Shown here: piece after piece, positions 8,413 to 16,891 of the stretch
Numbering within the stretch: position 1 is the stretch's first letter
Layout of the letters: the number at the start of each line of letters is the position of its first letter
Assembly (NCBI GenBank): GCA_944321975.1
Contig: CALUNJ010000003.1
Location: forward strand, 1-62,514
Reading direction: 5' to 3'
From: an uncultured Paraprevotella sp.
GTDB lineage: Bacteria; Bacteroidota; Bacteroidia; Bacteroidales; Bacteroidaceae
Length of the DNA stretch: 62,514 nucleotides
Translations under genes and position numbers: made by a program
Notes under the pieces: model-generated
Database searches by the model: none
What the model saw: only the letters and a program-made list of their open reading frames with translations
Told to the model about the DNA's origin: nothing

Positions 8413-9429
8413 CTATTTTTTCTCCACGGGATTGTAGCCCGATTTCCTCAGGATTTCCTCGTAGTCCCTTTGGCGGAGCAATTCTCCGGCGGGCATCTTC
8501 GGGCACGTTTTCATGTAGCGGTTGATGATTTGCAGGCCAAACCACAGGCCGATTTGGTTTGCGCCTTTTTTCTGGATTATGGCCTCTTCGGAGCAGGGCA
8601 GCATGAAGGCGGCCACGATGGCGCTGTCTGCCGACTCCAAGGCCTTGTGTTCCTGCAGCCATTTCCACAGGCGGGCTTCGTGTTGCTGGTACCACTCCAC
8701 GCGTTCGGGGGAAAATCCGGCTTCTTCTTCCAACGACACGTTGCGGCAACGGGCGATCACCCAATGCATTTTGCCGTAATCCACGATGTAGTCCAACAGT
8801 GTGTGTGTCTCGTGCTCGTCCAGCGGGTATTCATGGGAGAGGTAGTAGAAAGCCGCGTCGGGCACAAGCCGTGAGCGGTCCATCATCCACCGCTGGAACC
8901 CGTGGTAGTATTTTTTATATAAAGGATAGTCCCTTCCCAAGTATTTGTCCAGGCTGATGCCCAGGATGCTGTCGCCCACGACGATGCTTTGGTTCAGCCC
9001 GGAAATCTGCGTGTAGATGAAAGGCACTTTGAAATGTTCGTCGGAAGCCTTCACTTGGCGGAACACCGTGGCCAGTTCGCTTTCCTCCCGGTCCAGGTCC
9101 GAATATTCATGGTGCACGTCCTGCAGCAGCACCTGCATCGTGGAGTCCAGAAAATAATCGCGCAGGCGCTGTTCGATGTGCGCATCTTCCACCGAACCGA
9201 TGCCCAGCACGTTTTCGATGAGCAGGCGCGTGGGAACAGGGTATTCCGTGTTCATCTGCTGGAGTGCGGAGAAACTGTTCAAGGAGACGAATTCGTCCAC
9301 CAGACGGTCGTAACGGAAGATATGGCTATTCTTCTCTGTCGCATCGTCAGTCCACCACGCGTCGGCATTCCAACGACAAGAAGAAAAGAACACCAAGCAA
9401 CCGGTCAAAAACAAAAGTGTTCGTCTCAA
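8413..9429 (-). CDS. gldB: GldB-like lipoprotein
   Basis: A 338-residue lipoprotein: signal sequence with lipobox ending at C18 (FFSSC). The body matches the GldB family, with 'IVVGDSILGISLDKYLGRDYPLYKKYYHGFQRWMM' and a C-terminal segment 'ANQIGLWFGLQIINRYM'. GldB is needed for gliding in Flavobacterium, but homologues are common in non-motile Bacteroidales, where their role in the envelope is unclear. A -7 box lies 27 bases upstream. The downstream methyltransferase gene is separated by 6 bases. Confidence 0.8.
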   Translation of the reverse strand: MRRTLLFLTGCLVFFSSCRWNADAWWTDDATEKNSHIFRYDRLVDEFVSLNSFSALQQMNTEYPVPTRLLIENVLGIGSVEDAHIEQRLRDYFLDSTMQVLLQDVHHEYSDLDREESELATVFRQVKASDEHFKVPFIYTQISGLNQSIVVGDSILGISLDKYLGRDYPLYKKYYHGFQRWMMDRSRLVPDAAFYYLSHEYPLDEHETHTLLDYIVDYGKMHWVIARCRNVSLEEEAGFSPERVEWYQQHEARLWKWLQEHKALESADSAIVAAFMLPCSEEAIIQKKGANQIGLWFGLQIINRYMKTCPKMPAGELLRQRDYEEILRKSGYNPVEKK

Positions 9430-9455
9430 AACTTATTATTCGTTAATTTCGTATG

Positions 9456-9463
9456 CAAATATA
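9456..9463 (-). promoter_or_regulatory. -7 promoter element of the gldB unit
   Basis: TATATTTG on the minus strand, with a CTTG 20 bases further upstream as possible -33 element. Confidence 0.65.
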
Positions 9464-9623
9464 CAAATTAATAAGCTGGCTGACAAGTTTTTCTTTAAAA
9501 AAAGCAAAATAAAATCTTGTTTTTCCTCATAAATGAGGAGAGGCCGTCAGGAGGGTTCACGTTTGCCGGGCGTAATTTTTGTTAAAAGATGGGATGGGGG
9601 GCTTGTTGTGCCGGACAAATCTT

Positions 9624-9631
9624 TAATTTTG
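9624..9631 (+). promoter_or_regulatory. -7 promoter element of the GH127 gene
   Basis: TAATTTTG, 32 bases before the ATG, with TTGTTG about 15-20 bases upstream. Confidence 0.6.
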
Positions 9632-9663
9632 CAGGGCTAATATATTAAAAAACTGCTAAAATC

Positions 9664-12042
9664 ATGAATCGTAAGTTACGTTTGTTTGCGGCGTTCCTTT
9701 TAGGAGGATGCCTTTGGTGCAATGCCGTGCAGGGAAAAGGCGGCGTGGAGGAATTCCCCTTGCAGGAAGTGCGGCTGCTCGACGGGCCTTTCAAGCATGC
9801 CTGCGACTTGGACATCCAAGTGTTGTTGCAGTATGATGCCGACCGTCTGATGGCTCCGTTTTTCAAAGAGGCGGGATTGCCGCTGAAGGCGGAACCATTC
9901 CCCAATTGGGCCGGATTGGACGGGCATGTGGCCGGGCATTACCTCAGTGCGCTCGCCATGGCCTATGCTTCCACGGGCAACACGGCCTGCAAGGAACGGG
10001 CCGGCTACATGGTGGACGAACTGAAGGCCTGCCAGGACAAGAACGGCGACGGCTATCTCGGCGGAATACCCGGCGGGATGGCTACCTGGAACCAAGTGAA
10101 AGCCGGCAACGGCCGGGCCGTGGGCAAGTTGTGGTCACCGTGGTACAACCTGCACAAGATGTATGCAGGATTGCGCGACGTCTACTTGTACACCGGAAAC
10201 GCCACCGCGCGTGAGATGTTCCTTAAGTTCTGCGATTGGGGACTGGGAGTCATTGCCCCGCTGGACGACAAGCAGATGGAAGCCATGCTTGACACGGAAT
10301 ATGGCGGCATGAACGAGGTCTATGTGGACGCCTACGAGATGACGGGCGACAAGAAATATCTGGATGCCGCGCGGCGCTTCACCCACCATCGGCTGTTCGA
10401 CAGCATGGCCAGGCGGGTGGATCATCTCGACAACATGCATGCCAACACCCAAGTGCCCAAGTTCGTGGGCTTCCAGCGTGTGGCTGAAGTGACGGGCGAT
10501 TCCACCTATTTCACCGCAGCCGACTTTTTCTGGGAGACCGTGGCCCGCAACCGTTCGCTTTCCTTTGGCGGGAACAGCCGCCGGGAACATTTCCCGTCAG
10601 CCGACCATTGCATCGAGTATGCCGAAGACCGCGAAGGGCCGGAGTCGTGCAACACCTATAACATGTTGAAACTCGCGGAGGGGCTTTTCCGCATGCGCCC
10701 CGAGGCTCGCTATGCCGATTTTTATGAGCGCGCTTTGTTCAACCACATTCTCTCCACCCAACACCCCGGACACGGCGGGTTCGTGTATTTCACTCCTGCG
10801 CGTCCGCAACATTACCGTGTGTATTCTGCCCCCAACCAAGGCATGTGGTGTTGCGTGGGCACGGGCATGGAGAACCATGTGAAGTACGGCAAGTTCATTT
10901 ATGCCCGTTCGGGAAACGATTTGTATGTCAACCTTTTCATCGCTTCGGAATTGGACTGGAAAGAGCGTGGCCTGACGGTGAAGCAGGAAACGGCATTTCC
11001 CAGCCAGGCGGACACCCGGCTGACGTTCGCGCTCAAGAAGCCGTCGACGTTCGCGCTGCACCTGCGTTATCCCTCGTGGGTGGCCGCGGGAAAACTTTCG
11101 GTGAAGGTCAATGGTAAGGATTGTCCGGTGGACGCCCGCCCGTCGTCTTATTTCACGATAGAACGGAAATGGAAGGACGGCGACGTGGTGGAGATGCACA
11201 TGCCCATGCATGTCGCCATGGAGCACATTCCGAATGTGCCCGAATATGTCTCTGTGCTTTATGGCCCCGTCGTGCTGGCTGCCCGTGCCGGCGACGAGGA
11301 TCTGCGCGGGCTGGTGGCCGGCGACAGCCGTTGGGGGCATATCGCCAGCGGGAAACTGCTGCCGCTCAGCGAAGCCCCGGTCATGATCGGCACTTCCGCC
11401 GAAGTCATGTCGAAACTGGAGCGCATGCAGCCCGTGGAAGGAAAACCCTTGCATTTCACATGTCCCGGACTGTTCCGTCCCGGGAAATATGACGGCCTCG
11501 TGCTTGAGCCGTTTTCCGGCATTCATGACTGCCGCTACACGTTGTATTTCCATCGGCTGTCGGAATCTGAATACCGGCAGGAACAGGAGAGTCTGGCGCG
11601 CCAGGAACAAGAAAGGCTGGCTTTGGACCGCCGCACGGTGGACCGCGTGAAACCCGGCGAGCAACAGCCGGAGACCGACCATCAGATGCAATCCTCCGCT
11701 TCTTCGCAGGGCTATCATCAAGATGAGAGCTGGCGCGACGCGGCCGATGGGGGATTCTTCAGCTACCGGCTTGCCACGGGAGGCGAAAAGGCGCTTACGC
11801 TGCGTGTCCGTTATTGGGGGGAAGACACAAGGAGGCGGAAGTTCGACATCTTGGTCGACGGGCAACGTGTCGCCGCCGAAGACTTCAACCGGACTCAGGG
11901 AACACATGCGTTTGTGGATAAGGAATATGCCATTCCGGCTGCGCTCCTTGATGGAAAAGACGCGGTGGAAATCCGCTTCCAACCGTCCGCAGGTAACCGT
12001 ACGGGACGGGTCTTCCATGTGGCATTGCTGAAGGGGGAATAG
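9664..12042 (+). CDS. Glycoside hydrolase family 127 (beta-L-arabinofuranosidase type, DUF1680)
   Basis: Exported 792-residue enzyme; the first ~24 residues form a signal peptide. The (alpha/alpha)6 GH127 domain is followed by beta-sandwich regions. By comparison with the characterised Bifidobacterium enzyme, E327-S-C329 and C396-C397 ('MWCCVGTGMENH') would form the cysteine-zinc active site in which a cysteine is the nucleophile. Members release L-arabinofuranose from plant glycans, but the family also holds other specificities. The region after residue ~600 contains a Q/E-rich linker and a C-terminal jelly-roll-like domain. There is no SusC/SusD or regulator nearby, so it is an orphan CAZyme. 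Confidence 0.92.
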   Translation: MNRKLRLFAAFLLGGCLWCNAVQGKGGVEEFPLQEVRLLDGPFKHACDLDIQVLLQYDADRLMAPFFKEAGLPLKAEPFPNWAGLDGHVAGHYLSALAMAYASTGNTACKERAGYMVDELKACQDKNGDGYLGGIPGGMATWNQVKAGNGRAVGKLWSPWYNLHKMYAGLRDVYLYTGNATAREMFLKFCDWGLGVIAPLDDKQMEAMLDTEYGGMNEVYVDAYEMTGDKKYLDAARRFTHHRLFDSMARRVDHLDNMHANTQVPKFVGFQRVAEVTGDSTYFTAADFFWETVARNRSLSFGGNSRREHFPSADHCIEYAEDREGPESCNTYNMLKLAEGLFRMRPEARYADFYERALFNHILSTQHPGHGGFVYFTPARPQHYRVYSAPNQGMWCCVGTGMENHVKYGKFIYARSGNDLYVNLFIASELDWKERGLTVKQETAFPSQADTRLTFALKKPSTFALHLRYPSWVAAGKLSVKVNGKDCPVDARPSSYFTIERKWKDGDVVEMHMPMHVAMEHIPNVPEYVSVLYGPVVLAARAGDEDLRGLVAGDSRWGHIASGKLLPLSEAPVMIGTSAEVMSKLERMQPVEGKPLHFTCPGLFRPGKYDGLVLEPFSGIHDCRYTLYFHRLSESEYRQEQESLARQEQERLALDRRTVDRVKPGEQQPETDHQMQSSASSQGYHQDESWRDAADGGFFSYRLATGGEKALTLRVRYWGEDTRRRKFDILVDGQRVAAEDFNRTQGTHAFVDKEYAIPAALLDGKDAVEIRFQPSAGNRTGRVFHVALLKGE

Positions 12043-12067
12043 AAGGGAAGCGGCGATAGGTCTGTGA

Positions 12068-12113
12068 CTTGGAAGGGGGCACGCCCGCACGGGCGTGCCC
12101 CCTTCCAAGTTTG
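12068..12113 (+). terminator. Perfect 20-bp-arm hairpin between convergent genes
   Basis: Arms 12068-12087 and 12090-12109 are perfect inverse complements separated by two bases, followed by TTTG. It sits between the GH127 stop and the stop of the opposing glycosyltransferase and could stop transcription from both sides, best from the plus strand. Confidence 0.75.
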
Positions 12114-12137
12114 TGCTTGTGTGTCGCGCAGGTATTC

Positions 12138-13154
12138 TCACCACGGAAGTTGGGAGAAACGCTTCAATCCGCGGACATAGTATGCCCACAGGATGCTGAA
12201 TGGCGCTTGTTCCGGGATGGGGTCTATCACCGTCCGCGAAAGGTTTTCATGGCGCGAGGGCGTGAAACCGGCTTTCTGTTTCCTGAAATCGGCGTGTGCC
12301 CGCCACACGGCCCGGAAAGAGCCCCATTTCCCGCCGAGCAGGAATTGCAGCGATGCCAGCATGTCTAGCCCGAACCGCCAGCGCATCACCGATGCCAGCC
12401 GTGCGTCGGGAAGATTCTTGTAGAGCATGTAGAGGTTGTTGCGGAAATTCAGGTAGGTCTTTCGGGGGTTCTCTTTGGGCAGCGTGCCGCCTCCGACGTG
12501 GAACACCACGGAGGAAGGCACGCACACGATCCCGTGTCCCCGGCTTCGCAGCCGCCAGCAGAAGTCGATTTCCTCCATGTGGGCAAAGAAGCGTGCGTCC
12601 AGCCCTCCGGCCTCGCGCCACACCCGGCTGCGCACCATCAGGGCAGCTCCTGTGGCCCAAAACACCGGGGCCACCGAGTCGTATTGATGTGCGTCGCGTT
12701 CCACTTCGCCCATGATGCGTCCGCGGCAAAAAGGATAGCCTAAGGCATCGATGTAACCGCCTGCGGCGCCGGCATACTCAAACCGGTCTGGCTCGTGCCA
12801 GCTTCTGATCTTGGGCTGGCAGGCTGCTACTTCTGGATGTGTTTCCATATATTCCAGCAAAGGGGTGAGCCAATCCGACTGGATCTCCACATCGGAGTTC
12901 AGCAGCACGAAGTATTCCGCCTCGATGCGGGAGAGGGCTTGGTTGTAGCCTCCGGCAAATCCATAGTTGTGGTCTAAGACCACTCGTTTCACGTCCGGGA
13001 ATCTCTCTTGCAGCCATTCCACCGATCCGTCTGTCGAGGCATTGTCGGCCACATACACTGTGCCTCCCCGCGTGTGCGCCACCACGCCGGCCAGGAAACG
13101 GCTCATCATGTCCTTCCCGTTCCAATTCAATATCACTACGGCTGCTTTTTCCAT
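12138..13154 (-). CDS. Glycosyltransferase family 2 (rhamnosyltransferase-like)
   Basis: A 338-residue GT-A enzyme. It shows 'VVILNWNGKD', the nucleotide-sugar binding 'VADNASTDGSVEWLQ', a 'LLNSDVEI' DxD-type motif and 'HMEEIDFCWRLRSRGHGI', the ED-x-D/W acceptor-site region of cytosolic GT2 enzymes that build cell-surface polysaccharides. There is no transmembrane segment. Donor and acceptor cannot be read from sequence. Its start overlaps the end of mtaB by 19 bases, so the two are cotranscribed although functionally unrelated. Confidence 0.88.
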   Translation of the reverse strand: MEKAAVVILNWNGKDMMSRFLAGVVAHTRGGTVYVADNASTDGSVEWLQERFPDVKRVVLDHNYGFAGGYNQALSRIEAEYFVLLNSDVEIQSDWLTPLLEYMETHPEVAACQPKIRSWHEPDRFEYAGAAGGYIDALGYPFCRGRIMGEVERDAHQYDSVAPVFWATGAALMVRSRVWREAGGLDARFFAHMEEIDFCWRLRSRGHGIVCVPSSVVFHVGGGTLPKENPRKTYLNFRNNLYMLYKNLPDARLASVMRWRFGLDMLASLQFLLGGKWGSFRAVWRAHADFRKQKAGFTPSRHENLSRTVIDPIPEQAPFSILWAYYVRGLKRFSQLPW

Positions 13155-14530
13155 GTTTTTTCCGTGTTTGGCTGTCCGGCCGGCACTGCGCGGAGCGCGG
13201 AACCATCGGCGTTGAATTTCTCCAGTTTCACTTTCATCAAGTGGTTGTCCAGCCGTTCGTCTGCCGGAAGTTCAACCCTGATGTAATTCGGCGTGAAGCC
13301 ATGCATCAGCTCTCCCGCCGGTTTGGCTTTTTCAAGCAGCACTTCGGCTTCCTTTCCGATGTGGCGGGCATAAAATGCTTCCCATTTCCGGTTGGAAATT
13401 TCCAGCAGCAGTTGGCTGCGGCGATGTTTCTCTTCGGGCCGGACGGCCGGCTCGATCTTGAGCGCTGCCGTGCCCGGCCGTTCGGAATAGCTGAACACGT
13501 GCAGCTGGCAGATGTCCAGCGACAGGATGAAGTCATGTGCCTTTTCGAAAAGTTCTTTCGTTTCGCCCCGCATTCCGACCATCACGTCCACGCCGATGAA
13601 AGCGTCGGGCATCAGTTCTCTTACGCGCCGCACCTTCTCGGCGAAGAAACCGGTGGTGTAGCGGCGTCGCATCAACCGGAGCACTTCGTCGCTGCCGCTT
13701 TGGAGCGGAATGTGGAAATGAGGCATGAAAGCCCGTGAGTCCGCACAGAATTCCAGGATTTCGTCCGTGAGCAGGTTGGGTTCTATCGACGAGATGCGGT
13801 AGCGGTCGATGCCTTCCACTTTGTCCAGTGCTTTCAGCAGGTCCAGGAAGCGTTCTCCCGTAGTCTTTCCGAAATCGCCGGTGTTCACGCCGGTGAGCAC
13901 GATTTCGCGTCCGCCTTCTTCTGCCACCTGCTGCGCCTGCCTCACCAAGGATTCGATGCTGCCGTTGCGGCTGCGTCCCCGTGCATAGGGAATCGTGCAA
14001 TAGGTGCAATAGTAGTCGCATCCGTCTTGTACTTTCAGGAAATAGCGCGTTCTTTCCCCGCAGGAGCATGAGGGCACGAACGTGTGTATGTCTTTAGCCG
14101 GCACGGTGTGGAACTCGTGGGCTGCTGCTTTGTTTCCGCAGGGCGAATGTGGCAGGCGTTCTTCCAAATAGCGTAGGAGGTCTCCTTTTTGCTCGGCTCC
14201 CAGCACCAAGTCCACTCCGTCGATGTCTGCCACGGTCTCCGGCTTGAGTTGGGCGTAGCAACCCGTCACGACCACAAAAGCGCCGGGATGCGCTTTTACC
14301 AGTTTGTGGATGGCCTGGCGGCATTTGTGGTCGGCCACTTCCGTGACCGAGCATGTGTTTATCACGCAGAGGTCTGCGCGTTCTCCTTCCCGCGCCGCCC
14401 GCACTCCCGCCTGTTCCAACAAACGGCTGATGGTGGACGTCTCGGAAAAATTCAGCTTGCAGCCCAATGTGAAGTAGGCCGCCTTTTTCCCCATAAGCAC
14501 GGGGTTTCCCGCCATGTTTGCCTGTTCCAT
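13136..14530 (-). CDS. mtaB: tRNA t6A37 C2-methylthiotransferase MtaB
   Basis: Radical SAM enzyme that adds a methylthio group to N6-threonylcarbamoyl-adenosine 37 of ANN-decoding tRNAs. Domain order is UPF0004 (cysteines at 'LGCKLN', 'INTCSVT' and 'VTGCYAQ'), the radical SAM cluster 'CDYYCTYCTIPYARGRSRN', then a TRAM domain. The reading frame extends up to 14569, but a TAACTTTG promoter box lies at 14557-14564 inside that extension, so I place the start at the ATG at 14530 (464 residues, normal length). Confidence 0.95.
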   Translation of the reverse strand: MEQANMAGNPVLMGKKAAYFTLGCKLNFSETSTISRLLEQAGVRAAREGERADLCVINTCSVTEVADHKCRQAIHKLVKAHPGAFVVVTGCYAQLKPETVADIDGVDLVLGAEQKGDLLRYLEERLPHSPCGNKAAAHEFHTVPAKDIHTFVPSCSCGERTRYFLKVQDGCDYYCTYCTIPYARGRSRNGSIESLVRQAQQVAEEGGREIVLTGVNTGDFGKTTGERFLDLLKALDKVEGIDRYRISSIEPNLLTDEILEFCADSRAFMPHFHIPLQSGSDEVLRLMRRRYTTGFFAEKVRRVRELMPDAFIGVDVMVGMRGETKELFEKAHDFILSLDICQLHVFSYSERPGTAALKIEPAVRPEEKHRRSQLLLEISNRKWEAFYARHIGKEAEVLLEKAKPAGELMHGFTPNYIRVELPADERLDNHLMKVKLEKFNADGSALRAVPAGQPNTEKTWKKQP

Positions 14531-14556
14531 TCTTGTCCTTTCTTGTATAACTTCCG

Positions 14557-14564
14557 CAAAGTTA
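14557..14564 (-). promoter_or_regulatory. -7 promoter element of mtaB
   Basis: TAACTTTG on the minus strand, 26 bases upstream of the chosen ATG; it rules out the longer N-terminal extension. Confidence 0.7.
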
Positions 14565-14706
14565 CACATTTCCCCGCAATGAAAACGAAAGAAGAATCAA
14601 AAAATTAACAGTGTGCAAGGGGTTGATTTATTGTGTTTTATATAATAAATGAAAAAATGTCTGCAAAAAAAGAAGGGTAAAGTGTACAACATATCAAAAA
14701 AGTATT

Positions 14707-14714
14707 TACCTTTG
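14707..14714 (+). promoter_or_regulatory. -7 promoter element of the small lipoprotein
   Basis: TACCTTTG in a very AT-rich 190-base region, about 51 bases before the ATG; matches the strong form of the consensus. Confidence 0.7.
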
Positions 14715-14765
14715 CAGTGTTTTAATAAGCAATTGATTGTTTTACAGATTTAAAAAGCAAAGAAA

Positions 14766-14972
14766 ATGAAAAAGTTAGCATTTATGTTCGTAGCTTTCGC
14801 AGCTATTTCGTTCGCTTCTTGCGGCAACAAAACTTCTCAGGCTGAAACTGCTGCTGATTCTGCCAGCGTAGTTATGGAAGAAGAAGTTATGGAAGTTGAT
14901 ACTTTGGGTGCTGACAGCGCTGCTGCTGACAGTGCCGTAGCCGACAGTGCTGCTGCTCCGGTTGCTGAATAA
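14766..14972 (+). CDS. Small acidic lipoprotein with Ala-Asp-Ser-Ala repeats
   Basis: A 68-residue protein. Residues 1-19 form a lipoprotein signal ending FASC, with C19 as the lipidated residue. The mature part is acidic and low-complexity: 'VMEEEVMEV', then repeated (A)ADSA units and a Pro-Val-Ala-Glu end. No enzyme domain. Alanine codons are almost all GCT and valine GTT/GTA, unlike the GCC/GTG-rich neighbours, a pattern I associate with high expression. Its own strong promoter box and a textbook terminator support a separate abundant transcript. Function unknown; a structural or spacer lipoprotein is possible. Confidence 0.8.
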   Translation: MKKLAFMFVAFAAISFASCGNKTSQAETAADSASVVMEEEVMEVDTLGADSAAADSAVADSAAAPVAE

Positions 14973-15004
14973 TCACGATCGGGAATACGAACAAAGGAAA
15001 AGGA

Positions 15005-15035
15005 AGAGCCATACGGGAGTATGGCTCTTTTTTTT
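15005..15035 (+). terminator. Rho-independent terminator of the small lipoprotein gene
   Basis: Perfect 10-bp stem AGAGCCATAC/GTATGGCTCT with a 4-base loop and eight T. Confidence 0.93.
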
Positions 15036-15195
15036 GCCGCGCCTGCCAAAGCTGTGGGCGACATGATGGGGGAAAAAACCACGGTCTTATTGGGGGCAGT
15101 AGGAATTCGGCGGGGATATAGTCTAAAGGTTTGCCTTGCTGAAGCGGAAGAGGTTTTTGCCGCCTCGTGAGGGAAAAAGGCCACGTGGCGGAATA

Positions 15196-15287
15196 GGGCA
15201 AAATCGCTCTCAAGAGGCGTGCAAATTTCTCTCTTGAGATTCACATATTTTTTTCAAGCGAAAAATATGTGAATCGCCTGAGAAAAA
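15196..15287 (+). repeat. Dispersed palindromic element, copy 2 (with conserved flank)
   Basis: The hairpin GATTCACATATTTTT (15238-15252) / AAAAATATGTGAATC (15261-15275) is preceded by a conserved flank starting GGGCAAAATCGC and followed by GCCTGAGAAAAAG. Base by base it aligns over ~92 bases with the reverse complement of the copy at 54.4 kb. It lies between the small lipoprotein gene and the convergent rplI operon. The remaining ~240 bases between it and the rplI terminator hold no gene I can support. Confidence 0.88.
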
Positions 15288-15525
15288 GACACGTCTTCCA
15301 AGGTGTTCTGTTTTTCGTTGATTGACAGAAAGATAAGGCCTACCCCCAAAATGGGATCGTATAAACTGGGAAATGGAGTTTACGGAAGGGGAAAGGGAGG
15401 CGAAGACCATTCATACGCAAAAAATGAAAGGGTGGGCCCCCCTTGATGAAGGACGCGCGGGGAAACAGTCCCCCGCTAATTTTCAGCTGTTCCCTTGTTT
15501 TCTGGCGGACGCTTTTGTCATACAA

Positions 15526-15556
15526 AAAAGAAGCACCCCCCAAAGGATGCTCCTTG
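15526..15556 (-). terminator. Terminator of the rpsF-rpsR-rplI operon
   Basis: On the minus strand AAGGAGCATCC pairs with GGGGTGCTTCTT (two wobble pairs), followed by a T run. Confidence 0.8.
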
Positions 15557-15593
15557 TTAAAAATAGACCTATAAAAAATAGTCACACAAATGG

Positions 15594-16040
15594 TTAAGCC
15601 TCTTCTGCTACTACTTCGAAAGGCACTTCCACCGTCACTTCTTTGTGCAGGCGGATGGTAGCCTTGTATGCGCCGACTTCCTTCACGTCCTTCACTTCGA
15701 TGGTCTTGCGGTTGATGTCGTAGCCCAACTTCTTCAGTTCGTCAGAAATCTGCAAGCTGTTCACAGAACCATAAATGGCTCCTGTGGCGCTCACTTTCGT
15801 AGGAATGGTCAGTGAGACTGCAGACAGTTTCTCAGCCAAGGCCAAGGCTTCGTTTTTGATTTTCTCCAGCTTGTGGGCGCGTTGCTTCAATTCTTCTGCC
15901 AGCATTTTCTTGGCCGACTCGGAGGCAATCACAGCCTTTCCGGTAGGGATGAGGTAGTTGCGGCCATAGCCGTTTTTTACCGTCACGATATCGTTCTTGT
16001 AGCCCAAACCCGTGATATCTTCTTTCAATATAAGCTCCAT
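15594..16040 (-). CDS. rplI: 50S ribosomal protein L9
   Basis: A 148-residue L9 with the typical N-terminal 'MELILKEDITGLGYKNDIVTVKNGYGRNYLIPTGKA' globular domain, long connecting helix rich in Lys/Glu, and C-terminal domain. It binds 23S rRNA near the L1 stalk. It is third in the conserved Bacteroidetes rpsF-rpsR-rplI operon, 24 bases after rpsR, and the operon ends in a hairpin terminator. Confidence 0.98.
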   Translation of the reverse strand: MELILKEDITGLGYKNDIVTVKNGYGRNYLIPTGKAVIASESAKKMLAEELKQRAHKLEKIKNEALALAEKLSAVSLTIPTKVSATGAIYGSVNSLQISDELKKLGYDINRKTIEVKDVKEVGAYKATIRLHKEVTVEVPFEVVAEEA

Positions 16041-16064
16041 ACTTTTTTCTCCTCCTTAAATTTA

Positions 16065-16331
16065 TTATTTCATCAAATCGGTTACGAACGGAAGGAGAGC
16101 CAAGTGGCGGGCGCGTTTCACGGCCTGAGCCACGCGGCGTTGGTACTTCATTGAAGTGCCCGTGATGCGCCGGGGCAGGATTTTTCCTTGTTCGTTCAAG
16201 AATTTCTTCAAGAATTCGGGATCTTTGTAGTCGATATACTTGATGCCGCTTTTCTTGAAACGGCAGTATTTCTTTCTTTTCACGTCCACTGTCGGCGGAG
16301 TCAAATATCTGATTTCTGATTGCTGTGCCAT
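16065..16331 (-). CDS. rpsR: 30S ribosomal protein S18
   Basis: An 88-residue S18 with the conserved core '[21 protein letters not shown]' (a variant of the CxFC-type motif) and the C-terminal '[19 protein letters not shown]'. It pairs with S6 in the platform of the 30S subunit, consistent with its position 2 bases after rpsF. Confidence 0.98.
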   Translation of the reverse strand: MAQQSEIRYLTPPTVDVKRKKYCRFKKSGIKYIDYKDPEFLKKFLNEQGKILPRRITGTSMKYQRRVAQAVKRARHLALLPFVTDLMK

Positions 16332-16333
16332 AA

Positions 16334-16678
16334 TTATTTATCCTCCTTTTTAGCTTTGTTGTTTCTTCTCTTCTCAGCGTATTCGGCTGCATACTTCTCC
16401 ATCTTGACGATCAGGAAGCGGAGCACTTTCTCATCGCGGCGGAAGTTCACTTCCAAAGTCTTAATCACTTCAGGCTGTGCCTTGAATTCCATGAGGATGT
16501 AAAATCCGGTGGACTTCTTTTCAATGGCGTAAGCCAGTTTCTTCAGGCCCCAGTTCTCTTCGTTGATAATCTCTGCACCGTTGTCGGTGAGGATTTTCCG
16601 GAACTTGTTGACCGCTTCCTTCATCTGGTCGTCAGACAAAACGGGAGTTAAAATGAAAACGGTTTCGTATTGATTCAT
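16334..16678 (-). CDS. rpsF: 30S ribosomal protein S6
   Basis: A 114-residue S6: '[26 protein letters not shown]' opening, the '[26 protein letters not shown]' core, and a Lys-rich C-terminal tail. First gene of the rpsF-rpsR-rplI operon, with a -7 box 46 bases upstream. The operon mRNA leader may be autoregulated as in other bacteria, but I could not identify the S6:S18 binding motif. Confidence 0.98.
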   Translation of the reverse strand: MNQYETVFILTPVLSDDQMKEAVNKFRKILTDNGAEIINEENWGLKKLAYAIEKKSTGFYILMEFKAQPEVIKTLEVNFRRDEKVLRFLIVKMEKYAAEYAEKRRNNKAKKEDK

Positions 16679-16723
16679 AATCCGTTAAATAATTAATTAA
16701 TGATGTTTTTGCAAAATGCGGTG

Positions 16724-16731
16724 CAAAATTA
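16724..16731 (-). promoter_or_regulatory. -7 promoter element of the rpsF operon
   Basis: TAATTTTG on the minus strand in the divergent region between rpsF and the MarR gene. Confidence 0.65.
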
Positions 16732-16870
16732 CGCTTTTTCGGATGAACCTGCAAGTTTTCATGCGGTTAAATGAACTTTTTCTTGAAAAATTCCTTGGCG
16801 TCCCGGAACCGGAAGGCATAATTTAACAATTTTAACTGGGAGATTTCTCCTGGTTCTATGATAAAAATCC

Positions 16871-16878
16871 TAACTTTG
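16871..16878 (+). promoter_or_regulatory. -7 promoter element of the MarR-family gene
   Basis: TAACTTTG ends 13 bases before the ATG, so the leader is very short. Confidence 0.65.
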
Positions 16879-16891
16879 TAATTCTGAAAAC

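Noticed and set aside
8413..9429. Gliding motility inferred from the GldB-like gene
   Set aside because: GldB homologues are widespread in non-gliding Bacteroidales; no other gld genes are in the window.
13136..14569. Longer N-terminal starts for mtaB, rprX, DHH, cysK, mutS2 and YeiH genes
   Set aside because: Each extension overlaps a TAnnTTTG promoter box, so translation must begin at the later ATG.
15340..15585. Minus-strand 81-codon frame between repeat copy 2 and rplI
   Set aside because: It runs through the rplI operon terminator hairpin and has no protein-like composition.
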